Shown here piece by piece: positions 16,304 to 24,603 of a stretch of 64,000 nucleotides of DNA; the first letter of the stretch is position 1; every line of letters begins with the position of its first letter. The DNA is from Algibacter luteus. GTDB taxonomy: Bacteria; Bacteroidota; Bacteroidia; Flavobacteriales; Flavobacteriaceae. The position numbers and the translations under genes are program-made. Location of the stretch: assembly GCF_900141715.1 (NCBI RefSeq), contig NZ_FQYK01000003.1:413847-477846 (forward strand). Direction: 5' to 3'. A model generated the notes under the pieces. The model searched no databases, had not been told where the DNA came from, and saw only the letters and a list, made by a program, of their open reading frames with translations.

Positions 16304-16825
16304 CTATTCTGGGCGTTCAATAGAGCGGTTATCAAACTCAATTTTCTTATTCATTTGGAAAGTTAAGGTGTAATAAGCCACAAAAAATTCTTTAATAGTA
16401 TCTAAAAGCTCATCCTTTGTGGTTGTAGATAAATTGGCTAAACTTTCAAGTTTAAGAATTTTAGTTTCTAAAACCAAAAGACGTGCTATAATGGATGGCG
16501 AATTTAACGCTTCAGGTATAGATTGTTTCAATTCTTTAATTAATAATAAAACCACTTTTTCATTATCCCTAAAAAATTTCAAATCGCCTTTTTTTATGTC
16601 GGCAACTAATTGTTCTAACTGATCGTATTCTGCCCAATCCTTAATAACATCTTCGGTTTTACTGTCTAAAGCGTATTCAATATACTTTAATTTTGAAACG
16701 TCTTGCTCTGTAACAAGTTGTGTGTGGTCTTGTTCAATTTCTGTGTTATCTGAATTTTCGGCCTCCTGTTTGCAAGCTAAAAATAACAACAGAACACTTA
16801 AAATAGTTAGAGTTTTAATACGCAT
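16304..16825 (-). CDS. predicted lipoprotein of unknown function
   Basis: A 173-residue exported protein. The start MRIKTLTILSVLLLFLAC is a lipoprotein signal with lipobox LFLAC, Cys18 being the lipidated residue. An acidic linker (KQEAENSDNTEIEQD) follows and then a mostly helical domain rich in Leu, Lys and Glu (EYALDSKTEDVIKDWAEYDQLEQLV ...). No catalytic motif is visible and I do not recognise the family. It stands between the CBS gene and the divergent threonine dehydrogenase gene with no apparent operon partner. Confidence 0.7.
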   Translation of the reverse strand: MRIKTLTILSVLLLFLACKQEAENSDNTEIEQDHTQLVTEQDVSKLKYIEYALDSKTEDVIKDWAEYDQLEQLVADIKKGDLKFFRDNEKVVLLLIKELKQSIPEALNSPSIIARLLVLETKILKLESLANLSTTTKDELLDTIKEFFVAYYTLTFQMNKKIEFDNRSIERPE

Positions 16826-16982
16826 GTAGTTTCATTTAAAATGATATGTTACAAATATATAGTAATCGTTTAATTTTTATTCGTTTATAGAATAATCAAA
16901 TTGAGAATATTTAAACTTAATAATGCATTATTATCAATAAAAACTTATTATTTTTGAAATATCTTTATAATAATGCGATTTA

Positions 16983-17951
16983 ATGAGCTCTAAAATATTA
17001 ATCATTGGTGCTTGCGGGCAAATTGGTTCAGAATTAACATATAAGCTTAGAAGCTTATATGGGAATGAAAATGTGGTGGCTTCAGATATTAGTTACAATA
17101 ATTTAGAGATTGTAAATTCTGGCATTTTCGAGATTGTTGATGCTCAAGATTACGCGAGTGTAAAAACCTGCGTTGAAAAACACCAAATAGATACGGTTTA
17201 CCTTATGGCCGCTATGTTAAGTGCCACCGGCGAAAAATTCCCAATGAAAGCTTGGGATTTAAATATGACCTCGTTATTCAACGTCTTAAATCTAGCCAGA
17301 GATAAATTTATAAAACGCGTTTTTTGGCCATCAAGCATTGCGGTTTTCGGCTCCACAACTCCAACAGATTTTACACCGCAATATACTATTATGGAACCAT
17401 CAACCGTTTATGGTATTACCAAACAAGTGGGGGAACGCTGGTGCGAGTATTACCATAACAAATACAACGTAGATGTGCGCAGTGTGCGATATCCAGGTAT
17501 TATTAGCTGGAAAACCCAACCTGGTGGTGGTACTACAGATTATGCCGTTGAAATTTATCACGAAGCGGTTAAAACCAAATCGTATGAATGTTTTTTAAAA
17601 GCAGACACCAAGTTGCCAATGATGTATATGGACGATGCTATAAAAGCCACCGTGGATATTATGACTGCTAAAGCAAAAGACATAAAAATAAGGTCGTCTT
17701 ATAACCTGGCAGCTATAAGTTTTACGCCAAAAGAAATCGCAGAATCTATTAAAAAGCACATGCCAGATTTTAAAATAACTTACGCGCCTGATTACCGACA
17801 AGATATTGCAAACAGCTGGCCAAAAAGCATTAACGATTCGTATGCAAGACAAGACTGGAAATGGAAACACGCCTTCTCTTTAGAAGATATTACCGAAGAA
17901 ATGCTCTTTCAATTAAATAAAACCTACAATAACATTTCAAAACCGTTATAA
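16983..17951 (+). CDS. tdh: SDR-type L-threonine 3-dehydrogenase
   Basis: NAD-dependent short-chain dehydrogenase/epimerase-fold protein of 322 residues. It oxidises L-threonine to 2-amino-3-ketobutyrate, as shown for the extended-SDR enzyme of Flavobacterium frigidimaris, which it resembles. Visible are the nucleotide motif GACGQIG (9-15), WPSSIAVFG with the catalytic Ser near 118, and the YxxxK pair Tyr143/Lys147 (TVYGITK). The substrate loop YPGIISWKTQPGGGTTDYAVEIYHEA is characteristic of this subgroup rather than of GalE. A -7 element TATTTTTG lies at 16949-16956, 26 bp before the ATG. It appears to be a single-gene unit. Assignment to TDH rather than another epimerase is fairly sure. Confidence 0.85.
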   Translation: MSSKILIIGACGQIGSELTYKLRSLYGNENVVASDISYNNLEIVNSGIFEIVDAQDYASVKTCVEKHQIDTVYLMAAMLSATGEKFPMKAWDLNMTSLFNVLNLARDKFIKRVFWPSSIAVFGSTTPTDFTPQYTIMEPSTVYGITKQVGERWCEYYHNKYNVDVRSVRYPGIISWKTQPGGGTTDYAVEIYHEAVKTKSYECFLKADTKLPMMYMDDAIKATVDIMTAKAKDIKIRSSYNLAAISFTPKEIAESIKKHMPDFKITYAPDYRQDIANSWPKSINDSYARQDWKWKHAFSLEDITEEMLFQLNKTYNNISKPL

Positions 17952-17955
17952 GGCT

Positions 17956-17985
17956 TTGGTTGAAACCATTCTATTTGTATCTTTG
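17956..17985 (+). promoter_or_regulatory. consensus Bacteroidota promoter of the HupE-like gene
   Basis: TTG at 17956-17958, 19-bp spacer, TATCTTTG at 17978-17985; both -33 and -7 elements fit, 23 bp before the ATG at 18009. Confidence 0.65.
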
Positions 17986-18008
17986 GTATACCCTAAATCT
18001 TAATTATT

Positions 18009-18599
18009 ATGCTAGAAAATTTTTGGTTTAACGTAGAGTATGGCATCAATCATGTACTTGATATAAATGCTTACGACCATGTTTTATTCCTTATAGTACT
18101 TACCATACCTTATGTGTTTAAAGACTGGAAACGCGTATTGCTTCTCGTATCTATGTTCACACTTGGGCATACGCTATCGCTCGTTTTAGCAGCTTACGGT
18201 GTAGTAAGTGTTAATGCATCGGTAGTAGAATTTCTCATTCCTATAACCATTCTGGTGGTTGCTTTGTTTAACGTATTTACTTCTGGTAAAGGCGCACAAC
18301 GCGAAAAAGTAGGTGTGCTTTTTTTATCAACCTTATTTTTTGGATTAATTCACGGGTTAGGTTTCGCACGCGAATTTCAAATGCTATTAACCGATTCTGA
18401 TAATAAACTTGTTTTATTACTCGAATTCGCTCTAGGTATCGAAATCGCTCAAATCATCATCGTATTTATAGTACTCTTTTTAAGCTACATCGTGCAAACT
18501 ATATTCAGGTTTACCAAACGCGATTGGATTATGGTAGTTTCGGCTATAGTAGTAGGTCTGGTAATTCCTATGATATTAAATAGCGATTTTATAACCTAA
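18009..18599 (+). CDS. HupE/UreJ-family membrane protein
   Basis: A 196-residue integral membrane protein with five to six predicted helices. The segments INAYDHVLFLIVL, SMFTLGHTLSLVLA and FFGLIHGLGFAREF, with His in or near helices, are those of the HupE/UreJ group, which includes nickel or cobalt importers tied to hydrogenase and urease. No hydrogenase, urease or nickel gene is nearby, so the metal link is unproven. It has its own consensus promoter and is followed by repeat sequence, so it stands alone. The stop is at 18597-18599. Confidence 0.75.
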   Translation: MLENFWFNVEYGINHVLDINAYDHVLFLIVLTIPYVFKDWKRVLLLVSMFTLGHTLSLVLAAYGVVSVNASVVEFLIPITILVVALFNVFTSGKGAQREKVGVLFLSTLFFGLIHGLGFAREFQMLLTDSDNKLVLLLEFALGIEIAQIIIVFIVLFLSYIVQTIFRFTKRDWIMVVSAIVVGLVIPMILNSDFIT

Positions 18600-18608
18600 A
18601 TGTTTAGG

Positions 18609-18650
18609 GAGCCTGCCTGCCAACAGACAGGTTACCACAAGGGTCGGGGA
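18609..18650. repeat. dispersed repeat, fragment B1
   Basis: GCCTGCCTGCC...ACAGGTTACC plus ACAAGGGTCGGG matches the left part of the copy at 41548-41652. A roughly inverted partner of its first 28 bp lies at 18907-18936, so the two fragments bracket about 325 bp. Confidence 0.7.
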
Positions 18651-18792
18651 TTTACTACTCTCCCGATAAAAATCGAAATCAAACAGGCCGTTCAATCTCT
18701 AACGTAAATTCGTTGTAACCACAAATTTTCGTAAAACTTTAACGCACTTAGCGTTGTAATTAAAATACTTACTAACTATATTCGTTATATGC
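18651..18792. other. non-coding stretch between repeat fragments
   Basis: Part of the 353-bp gap 18600-18952. It is bracketed by repeat fragments B1 and B2 and holds no ORF of note, no promoter of good quality and no terminator. Probably decayed repeat sequence. Confidence 0.4.
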
Positions 18793-18936
18793 ACGCGCGT
18801 TAAGGATTGAAGAGAAAATCCTTTTGCTTTTTTGCAAAAGATTGTAACGAAAAGCCTGACCCGAATTGATGTAAAGTTTAATATTGTATTTTAAATATTA
18901 AATGAGGGTAACCTGCCTGACGGCAGGCAGGCGCCA
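18793..18936. repeat. dispersed repeat, fragment B2
   Basis: Contains GCGCGTTAAGGATTGAAGAG, AAATCCTTTTGC, GCAAAAGATTGTAACGAAAAGCC, TGACCCGAA and a terminal GGTAACCTGCCTGACGGCAGGCAGGCGCC-type segment (18907-18936) that forms an inverted repeat with fragment B1. I recognise the first strings as a common flavobacterial intergenic repeat from memory. No transposase lies between the fragments. Confidence 0.65.
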
Positions 18937-18952
18937 AAAAAATTAAAAGTTA

Positions 18953-19384
18953 ATGCCAGAAAAAAAACAGCTTAAGTACGATAAAGCTTATTTAAGAATA
19001 GCGCAAGAATGGGGCAAATTGTCTTATTGCAAGCGCAGACAAGTGGGAGCCATAATAGTAAAAGACAGAATGATAATTTCAGACGGGTACAATGGCACAC
19101 CATCTGGCTTTGAAAATTTTTGTGAAGACGATGAAGGTTACACCAAATGGTACGTTTTGCATGCCGAGGCAAATGCCATTTTAAAAGTAGCAGCATCAAC
19201 ACAATCGGCAAAAGGTGCAACACTTTACATAACCATGTCACCTTGTAAAGAATGTAGCAAATTAATACATCAAGCCGGAGTTGTAAAAGTGGTTTATCAC
19301 CAAGCGTATAAAGATGATTCTGGATTACAGTTTTTAAAGAAAGCAGGAATAAAACTTGAACAAATTGAAGATTTAAAAGCATAA
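18953..19384 (+). CDS. deoxycytidylate deaminase
   Basis: Zinc-dependent dCMP deaminase of the ComEB type, 143 residues, converting dCMP to dUMP for dTTP synthesis. The zinc and catalytic motifs are HAEANAIL (His and Glu) and PCKECSKLI (two Cys). The segment RRQVGAIIVKDRMIISDGYNGTPSGFENFCEDD is typical of dCMP rather than cytidine deaminases. It is 2 bp ahead of the S41 protease gene, so the two are co-transcribed although their jobs are unrelated. The start ATG follows repeat B2 by 16 bp, so the promoter may lie inside the repeat. Confidence 0.92.
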   Translation: MPEKKQLKYDKAYLRIAQEWGKLSYCKRRQVGAIIVKDRMIISDGYNGTPSGFENFCEDDEGYTKWYVLHAEANAILKVAASTQSAKGATLYITMSPCKECSKLIHQAGVVKVVYHQAYKDDSGLQFLKKAGIKLEQIEDLKA

Positions 19385-19386
19385 TA

Positions 19387-20985
19387 ATGCCTATTCAAAA
19401 AAAATATTTGCCCTTAATATTAGGTGTTGCAATTGCGGCCGGCATTTTTATTGGCGGAACTTTAGATTTTTCTGATGCGCCAGATCGATTGTTCTCAACC
19501 AATAGTAAAAAAGATAAGCTTAATCGACTTATAGATTATATAGAGTACGATTATGTTGATGACATCAATACCGATAGTATTGTTGATGTTACCGTAAATG
19601 GTATTTTAGAAAATCTAGACCCGCATTCGGTTTACATTCCTAAAGAAGACATGGCACGTGTTGCCGAGGAAATGAAAGGCGATTTTGTTGGTATTGGTGT
19701 GAGCTTTTATACGTATAAAGATACCATTGCCGTAATTCGTGCCATAGAAAACGGACCAAGTGCTAAAGCAGGAATTAAAGGTGGTGATAGAATAATTATG
19801 GCTAATGGCGATTCGTTATATGGTAAGCGCTTAAAAGACGGCGAAATTATTAAAAAGTTAAAAGGCGAAATAAACTCTAAAGTAAAACTTAAGGTATATC
19901 GAAGAGGGGAGCCCAAACTCTTAGATTTTACCGTAAAACGCGGAAAAATTCCTATTAAAAGTGTAGACGCTGCTTATATGCTAACCGAAAAATTGGGCTA
20001 CATCAAAATTAATAGGTTTGCCGAATCTACATATAAAGAATTTAAAGCAGGTATTGAAAAACTAGAAGCTCTTGGTGCTACAGAAATTGCTCTAGATTTA
20101 AGAAATAACCCAGGCGGTTTTTTAGGCATTGCAGAACAAATTGTCGATGAGTTTTTAGAAGATGATAAATTGATTCTGTTTACCAAAAACAAACGTGGCG
20201 ACATAGAAAAAAGTTACGCTTCAAGCAAAGGCGATTTTGAGGATGGTAAGGTGTTTGTCTTAATAGACGAAAACTCTGCATCAGCAAGCGAGATTGTAGC
20301 AGGCGCATTACAAGATAACGACAAAGGCACCATTGTTGGGCGACGTTCTTATGGCAAAGGTTTGGTGCAACGCGAAATGGATTTAGGCGATGGTAGTGCA
20401 GTACGCTTAACCGTATCGCGCTATTACACACCAACAGGGCGTTCTATACAAAGGCCTTACGCTAACGGTAATAAAGATTATTACGATGAGTATTTTACAA
20501 GATTGGACAGCGGCGAGTTGCTAGACCCCGAAAAAATTAAGGTAGATGATTCTTTAAAATTTAGAACTCCCGGTGGTAAAATTGTTTACGGCGGCGGTGG
20601 TATTATTCCAGATGTATTTGTGCCTCTTGATAATAGCATGCACAACGAAACACTATCTTTTTTACAGCGTCGTGGGTTTTTTGGCAATTTTGTTTTTGAA
20701 CAATTAGAAATGGACCGTCACCATTATGACGATTTTGAAAGACAAGATTTTATAGATTCTTTTGAAGTTGGCGACGATTTAGTGTTTGCTTTTCAAGATT
20801 ACTTAAACTTGAGAACCGAATCGAAAGTTACGTTTGTCGCGTATCACGATGAAGTGAAACAATACATTAAAGCTACGCTTGCCGACCAGCTTTTTGGCGC
20901 TGGTGCTTTTGAGGAGGTTTACAACCAACGCGATATTATGATTGATGAGGTTATTAAGTTGAGTGATGGGAAAGAACTAGATTAA
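19387..20985 (+). CDS. C-terminal processing protease, S41 family
   Basis: Periplasmic serine protease of 532 residues that cleaves proteins from the C-terminus (CtpA/Prc group). An N-terminal hydrophobic segment (LPLILGVAIAAGIFIGGTL) exports or anchors it. A PDZ domain spans about 90-175 (GIGVSFYTYKDTIAVIRAIENGPSAKAGIKGGD). The catalytic dyad is Ser299 (ENSASASEI) and Lys324 (RSYGKGLVQ), both present. The LDLRNNPGGFLG strand is at 236-247. The last 110 residues form a C-terminal extension typical of Bacteroidota homologues. The stop overlaps the end of the opposite-strand flavoprotein gene by 4 bp. Confidence 0.93.
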   Translation: MPIQKKYLPLILGVAIAAGIFIGGTLDFSDAPDRLFSTNSKKDKLNRLIDYIEYDYVDDINTDSIVDVTVNGILENLDPHSVYIPKEDMARVAEEMKGDFVGIGVSFYTYKDTIAVIRAIENGPSAKAGIKGGDRIIMANGDSLYGKRLKDGEIIKKLKGEINSKVKLKVYRRGEPKLLDFTVKRGKIPIKSVDAAYMLTEKLGYIKINRFAESTYKEFKAGIEKLEALGATEIALDLRNNPGGFLGIAEQIVDEFLEDDKLILFTKNKRGDIEKSYASSKGDFEDGKVFVLIDENSASASEIVAGALQDNDKGTIVGRRSYGKGLVQREMDLGDGSAVRLTVSRYYTPTGRSIQRPYANGNKDYYDEYFTRLDSGELLDPEKIKVDDSLKFRTPGGKIVYGGGGIIPDVFVPLDNSMHNETLSFLQRRGFFGNFVFEQLEMDRHHYDDFERQDFIDSFEVGDDLVFAFQDYLNLRTESKVTFVAYHDEVKQYIKATLADQLFGAGAFEEVYNQRDIMIDEVIKLSDGKELD

Positions 20986-21590
20986 ACATCAACTTTATCA
21001 TGCACCTTCACATGTTTCCCGCCATTCCAAAGCGTTAAAATATCAGTAGCTACATGCGCACCACTACCTGAAGCTATAGAAAACTGGCTGCGCCATCCTG
21101 CAAGAGTGCCTGCAACATATAGGTTTTCTTCAATTACATGATTGGTATTTTTTAACCAAATGCGATCTTTTTCAATATTGGCTCTAGGGTGTGGTTCAAT
21201 GTACTGGTTTAAACCATCAATAGTCATTAAATTAGTGTAACCCACTGCAATAACCACAATTTTAGCTTGGTAAGTGCTTTTGTTAGTTCTAACTAAAAAG
21301 ACATTATCATTTTTCGAAATTTCTAGAACTTTTTCGTTTTCAATTTGCTCTAAATGCGGATACAAGCTGGCAAGTTGTTTTTTTCCGCTTTCTAAAATAG
21401 ATGCACCTGTAGTTCCTGGCTTTAAACCTAATACATTATTAAAAAGAGCAGTTTGTAAATGCGATGTTTTTTGATGTGTAATAATGCCAATTGACTTATC
21501 GGCAGCAAAAGCTTTTGGTTTAGCAGAACCTAAAACCAATGCACAAGACATACCTGCTGCACCACCCCCAATTATTAAAGCATCATACAT
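20982..21590 (-). CDS. half-size FAD-dependent oxidoreductase
   Basis: A 202-residue flavoprotein resembling the FAD half of thioredoxin reductase. The N-terminal GGGAAGMSCALVLG binds FAD, AKIVVIAVGYTN is the mid-domain GxG-like strand, and ENLYVAGTLAGWRSQFSIASGSGAHVATDI is the second FAD segment, with GT where most relatives have GD. The NAD(P)H domain and the redox CxxC are both absent, so it cannot act as a thioredoxin reductase. About 310 residues would be usual. The frame is uninterrupted, so it looks like a genuine compact family. It follows a 67-aa membrane protein by 11 bp, and they probably form a unit with marC upstream. Confidence 0.75.
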   Translation of the reverse strand: MYDALIIGGGAAGMSCALVLGSAKPKAFAADKSIGIITHQKTSHLQTALFNNVLGLKPGTTGASILESGKKQLASLYPHLEQIENEKVLEISKNDNVFLVRTNKSTYQAKIVVIAVGYTNLMTIDGLNQYIEPHPRANIEKDRIWLKNTNHVIEENLYVAGTLAGWRSQFSIASGSGAHVATDILTLWNGGKHVKVHDKVDV

Positions 21591-21601
21591 TCAAGAAATA
21601 T

Positions 21602-21805
21602 TTATTTGTGTCCTTTTACTTTTTGTTCGATACGTTTTGAGGTTCTTAAAATAGCCATCATCATAATAACACACAATGAAGCTACAATAGTTATAACAGC
21701 AACAATGCTATCACCTTCAAAAGGGGCATTAAAATTAACTTGTGTAAAATTAAATACAATTAAACCAAGTGCAATCACACTAAGAACTATAGTAAATATC
21801 TTCAT
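21602..21805 (-). CDS. small membrane protein, two helices
   Basis: A 67-residue protein with two clear hydrophobic helices (IFTIVLSVIALGLIVFNFTQV and SIVAVITIVASLCVIMMMAIL) joined by a short loop, and a basic C-terminus (RTSKRIEQKVKGHK) that should be cytoplasmic. No catalytic residues. It lies 11 bp before the half-size flavoprotein gene and 56 bp after marC, so all three minus-strand genes are likely one transcript. Similar two-helix proteins are common and mostly unnamed in Flavobacteriaceae. Confidence 0.7.
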   Translation of the reverse strand: MKIFTIVLSVIALGLIVFNFTQVNFNAPFEGDSIVAVITIVASLCVIMMMAILRTSKRIEQKVKGHK

Positions 21806-21861
21806 TTATTCAATTTTTAAATGGTTACCAATAATCTAAATTACAAACCTCACAATGGTTT

Positions 21862-22449
21862 TTAAACCACATCAAATAACGCTTTAATGTTGTGAGCAAA
21901 CAGTTTTACAGCAATAGCTAATAAAACAACTCCGAATACTTTTCTAATGATATTTATGCCATTTTGCCCAATTAAGCGCTCAATTTTCGAAGACGTTTTA
22001 AGTACTATAAAAATAATAATAACATTAATTAAAACAGCAACTATTATATTTTCTGTTCTAAACTCGGCTCTTAAAGATAGCAAGGTGGTTAAACTACCTG
22101 GTCCAGCAATTAAAGGGAATGCTAAAGGAAACACAGCCGTAGTCATAGAATCATGCTCTTCTTGTTTGTATAATGTAATACCTAATATCATTTCTAATGC
22201 TATAAAAAATAAAATGAAAGCACCAGCAACGGCAAACGAATTCACATCAATCCCAATTAAGTTTAAAATACTTTTTCCTAAGAATAAAAAGACAATTAAA
22301 ATCACACCTGCAATAATAGATGCTTTTTCACTTTGTATATGACCAGCTTTTTTTCTTAAGTCAATAACAATAGGAATGTTACCTACAATATCAATTACTG
22401 CAAATAAAATCATGAATGCTGTGAATATTTCTTTAAAATTTAATTGCAT
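21862..22449 (-). CDS. MarC-family membrane protein
   Basis: A 195-residue protein with about six membrane helices, of the MarC (UPF0056) family. The family segments are FMILFAVIDIVGNIPIVIDL at the start, AGAFILFFIALEMILGI and VFPLAFPLIAGPGSLTTLLSL. Despite its name the family has no proven role in multiple antibiotic resistance. A perfect -7 element on the minus strand (TATTTTTG, 22481-22474) lies 24 bp before the ATG, so this gene heads the unit with the 67-aa protein and the flavoprotein. Confidence 0.9.
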   Translation of the reverse strand: MQLNFKEIFTAFMILFAVIDIVGNIPIVIDLRKKAGHIQSEKASIIAGVILIVFLFLGKSILNLIGIDVNSFAVAGAFILFFIALEMILGITLYKQEEHDSMTTAVFPLAFPLIAGPGSLTTLLSLRAEFRTENIIVAVLINVIIIFIVLKTSSKIERLIGQNGINIIRKVFGVVLLAIAVKLFAHNIKALFDVV

Positions 22450-22559
22450 AATCCGTAAGTTTTAAATTTTCGGCAAAAATATAGCATTATTACTTAATTA
22501 TCTTAAAAATAAAGTCAAAGTTTATCTATTTTTGTAAACTATTTTTAAGAGCATTTTTT

Positions 22560-23123
22560 ATGTTTCAGTTGGGTAAAACGATAGTGTCTGAAGATATTAT
22601 TGAAAAAGATTTTTTGTGTAATCTATCGGCTTGCAAAGGTGCCTGTTGTATTGATGGCGATGCTGGCGCCCCGCTTGAAAAAGAAGAAGCTCAAATTTTA
22701 AAAGACATTTACCCCAAGGTAAAACCATTTTTACGTCAAGAAGGTATTGATGTTATTGAAGCCCAAGGTGCCTACATTACTACAGAAGAAGGCGAACTGG
22801 AAACACCATTAATTAACGGTGCAGATTGTGCTTATGTTATTTTTGACGAAAAAAAAGTGGCCCTCTGCGCCATTGAAGAAGCTTATAATCAAGGCGAAGT
22901 TAGTTGGAAGAAACCTGTATCTTGTCATTTATATCCCGTTCGTGTCCAAGATTATTCTGAATTTTCTGCAGTAAATTATCATAAATGGCAAATTTGTGAT
23001 GATGCTTGTGCGCTTGGTAAAGAATTACAAATCCCTATCTACAAATTTGTAAAAGAGGCTTTAATCAGGAAATTTGGTGAAGATTGGTACGCCGAATTAG
23101 AGAAGGTTGCAGAAACTTTTTAA
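22560..23123 (+). CDS. DUF3109-family cysteine-rich protein
   Basis: A 187-residue soluble protein of the DUF3109 family, common in Bacteroidota and of unknown function. Many conserved cysteines are visible: CNLSACKGACCIDGDAGAP near 20-35, GADCAY, ALCAIE, SCHLYPVRV and CDDACALGKEL. The arrangement resembles the YkgJ-type CxxxC(x)nCC zinc or iron-sulfur fold. A -7 element TATTTTTG at 22527-22534 precedes the ATG by 25 bp. It diverges from marC. No partner gene. Confidence 0.85.
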   Translation: MFQLGKTIVSEDIIEKDFLCNLSACKGACCIDGDAGAPLEKEEAQILKDIYPKVKPFLRQEGIDVIEAQGAYITTEEGELETPLINGADCAYVIFDEKKVALCAIEEAYNQGEVSWKKPVSCHLYPVRVQDYSEFSAVNYHKWQICDDACALGKELQIPIYKFVKEALIRKFGEDWYAELEKVAETF

Positions 23124-23158
23124 CAACCCAAAAATATCCAAAAAAAATACCCAAAAAT

Positions 23159-23175
23159 CCCTTTGTTTAAAAGGG
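23159..23175 (+). terminator. weak hairpin after the DUF3109 gene
   Basis: CCCTTT, loop GTTTA, AAAGGG followed by TTCTT; a short stem with a poor T-run, 36 bp past the stop. The rest of the 303-bp gap 23124-23426 is AT-rich and holds the nrd promoter plus an inverted repeat AATCAGA/TCTGATT (23244-23284) of unclear meaning. Confidence 0.35.
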
Positions 23176-23336
23176 TTCTTCGCTAAAAAACATAATATTT
23201 TTTTGTTAACTTTTTTAATTTTTAAAAATGTTAAGTAATTAATAATCAGAATTTTAACCAATTTTTATTGTAAACTTTCTGATTATCAGTGTTTTTTTTA
23301 TTTGTTAAAAACTTGTTGAAAAGGTTTCATGAAATT

Positions 23337-23369
23337 TTGAAAAAAATAGCAATCATTTTACAATCTTTG
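23337..23369 (+). promoter_or_regulatory. nrd operon promoter
   Basis: TTG at 23337-23339, 22-bp spacer, AATCTTTG at 23362-23369 (one mismatch to TAnnTTTG), 57 bp before the nrdB ATG. No obvious NrdR box was seen. Confidence 0.5.
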
Positions 23370-23426
23370 TGAACCCGTAACCGAAGAAAATTGTCGTTTA
23401 ACTAATATTAAAAAAATCTAATCATT

Positions 23427-24407
23427 ATGTCTCAAGTCGTAGAGCCCATTCTTCAAGAAAACAAAGATCGTTTTGTTATTTTCCCAATTCAACATCATGA
23501 TATCTGGGAATGGTATAAAAAATCTGAGGCAAGTTTTTGGACTGCAGAAGAAATTGATTTACATCAAGATCTTACAGATTGGTCTACGAAATTAAATGAT
23601 GACGAGCGTTATTTTATTAAACACATTTTGGCATTTTTTGCAGCTAGTGATGGTATTGTAAATGAAAATTTAGCTGAAAACTTTGTAAATGAAGTACAAT
23701 ACAGTGAGGCTAAATTTTTCTATGGGTTCCAAATTATGATGGAAAATATTCATAGTGAAACATATTCTCTGTTAATTGACACTTACGTAAAAGACGAAAA
23801 AGAAAAAGACTTATTATTCAATGCCTTAGAAAATTTTCCTGCCATTAAGAAAAAAGCAGATTGGGCTTTAAAATGGATTGAATCTCCAAGTTTCGCTGAA
23901 CGCTTAATTGCATTTGCTGCAGTAGAAGGGATTTTCTTTTCAGGAGCATTTTGTTCTATTTTCTGGTTAAAGAAAAGAGGTTTAATGCCAGGATTAACGT
24001 TTTCAAACGAATTAATCTCTCGTGATGAAGGTGTACACTGCGACTTTGCTGTGCATTTACATAACAAACATTTAATAAACAAAGTGCCTAAAGCTCGTAT
24101 TCGCGAGATTTTAGTTGATGCTTTAGATATAGAACGTGAATTTATAACAGAATCTTTACCAGCTAGTTTAATTGGTATGAATGCTGTGTTAATGTCTCAA
24201 TATTTGGAATTCGTAACCGATAGACTTTTGTTTGAGTTAGGTTGTGATAAAGAATATAATACAGCAAACCCATTTGATTTTATGGACATGATTTCTTTAC
24301 AAGGAAAAACAAATTTCTTTGAAAAGCGAGTGTCTGAATATCAAAAAGCGGGCGTACTAAATAAAGAAGAAGAAAAAGATAAATTCAGTTTCGACGCCGA
24401 TTTTTAA
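23427..24407 (+). CDS. nrdB: ribonucleotide reductase class I, small subunit
   Basis: Radical-generating beta subunit, 326 residues, which supplies the radical that lets NrdA reduce ribonucleotides. Metal ligands are in place: Asp75 ([11 protein letters not shown]), Glu106 and His109 ([10 protein letters not shown]), then Glu in the [10 protein letters not shown] helix and Glu/His in [10 protein letters not shown]. Tyr113 sits at the position of the E. coli radical Tyr122, so this is a tyrosyl-radical enzyme rather than a Phe-type Ic enzyme. Gene order here is nrdB, a small ORF, then nrdA, the reverse of E. coli. Confidence 0.95.
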   Translation: MSQVVEPILQENKDRFVIFPIQHHDIWEWYKKSEASFWTAEEIDLHQDLTDWSTKLNDDERYFIKHILAFFAASDGIVNENLAENFVNEVQYSEAKFFYGFQIMMENIHSETYSLLIDTYVKDEKEKDLLFNALENFPAIKKKADWALKWIESPSFAERLIAFAAVEGIFFSGAFCSIFWLKKRGLMPGLTFSNELISRDEGVHCDFAVHLHNKHLINKVPKARIREILVDALDIEREFITESLPASLIGMNAVLMSQYLEFVTDRLLFELGCDKEYNTANPFDFMDMISLQGKTNFFEKRVSEYQKAGVLNKEEEKDKFSFDADF

Positions 24408-24450
24408 TTGACTCCCTATTCAAAACGAAGTATTTTGAAGTTCAATTAAA

Positions 24451-24600
24451 ATGACATTTCCTGCGAAGGAAAATATACTAAACAAACTTATTAAATTAAT
24501 TAAATCAATCAAGCATGTTTTGGCTCTTGGGCTAAACAGGTTTGGCCTATTAACTAACCATTTTTCTGAAGGTGTATCAGAAATACTAAAAAAAGTGTAA
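24451..24600 (+). CDS. candidate 49-residue protein between nrdB and nrdA
   Basis: ATG 24451 to TAA 24600, 49 codons, ending 3 bp before the nrdA ATG. An in-frame TGA at 24436 limits the frame to this start. The translation is basic and could form one or two amphipathic helices: MTFPAKENILNKLIKLIKSI, then KHVLALGLNRFGLLTN, then HFSEGVSEILKKV. The 196-bp gap between nrdB and nrdA is otherwise unexplained. The TAA-ACA-ATG junction suggests translational coupling. No similar protein comes to mind. It could be a chance frame in a leader, so confidence is modest. Confidence 0.4.
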   Translation: MTFPAKENILNKLIKLIKSIKHVLALGLNRFGLLTNHFSEGVSEILKKV

Positions 24601-24603
24601 ACA

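Noticed and set aside
18609-18936. Possible insertion sequence bounded by inverted repeats
   Set aside because: The 325 bp between the ends hold no transposase frame and no clear target duplication; kept as repeat fragments only.
18972-19382. 136-codon minus-strand frame opposite the dCMP deaminase gene
   Set aside because: Leu/Cys/His-rich composition typical of an antisense shadow; it covers the same DNA as a certain gene.
23244-23284. AATCAGA/TCTGATT inverted repeat before nrdB as an NrdR site
   Set aside because: NrdR boxes are tandem sites with a different sequence and spacing; the 27-bp spacer also makes a simple operator doubtful.
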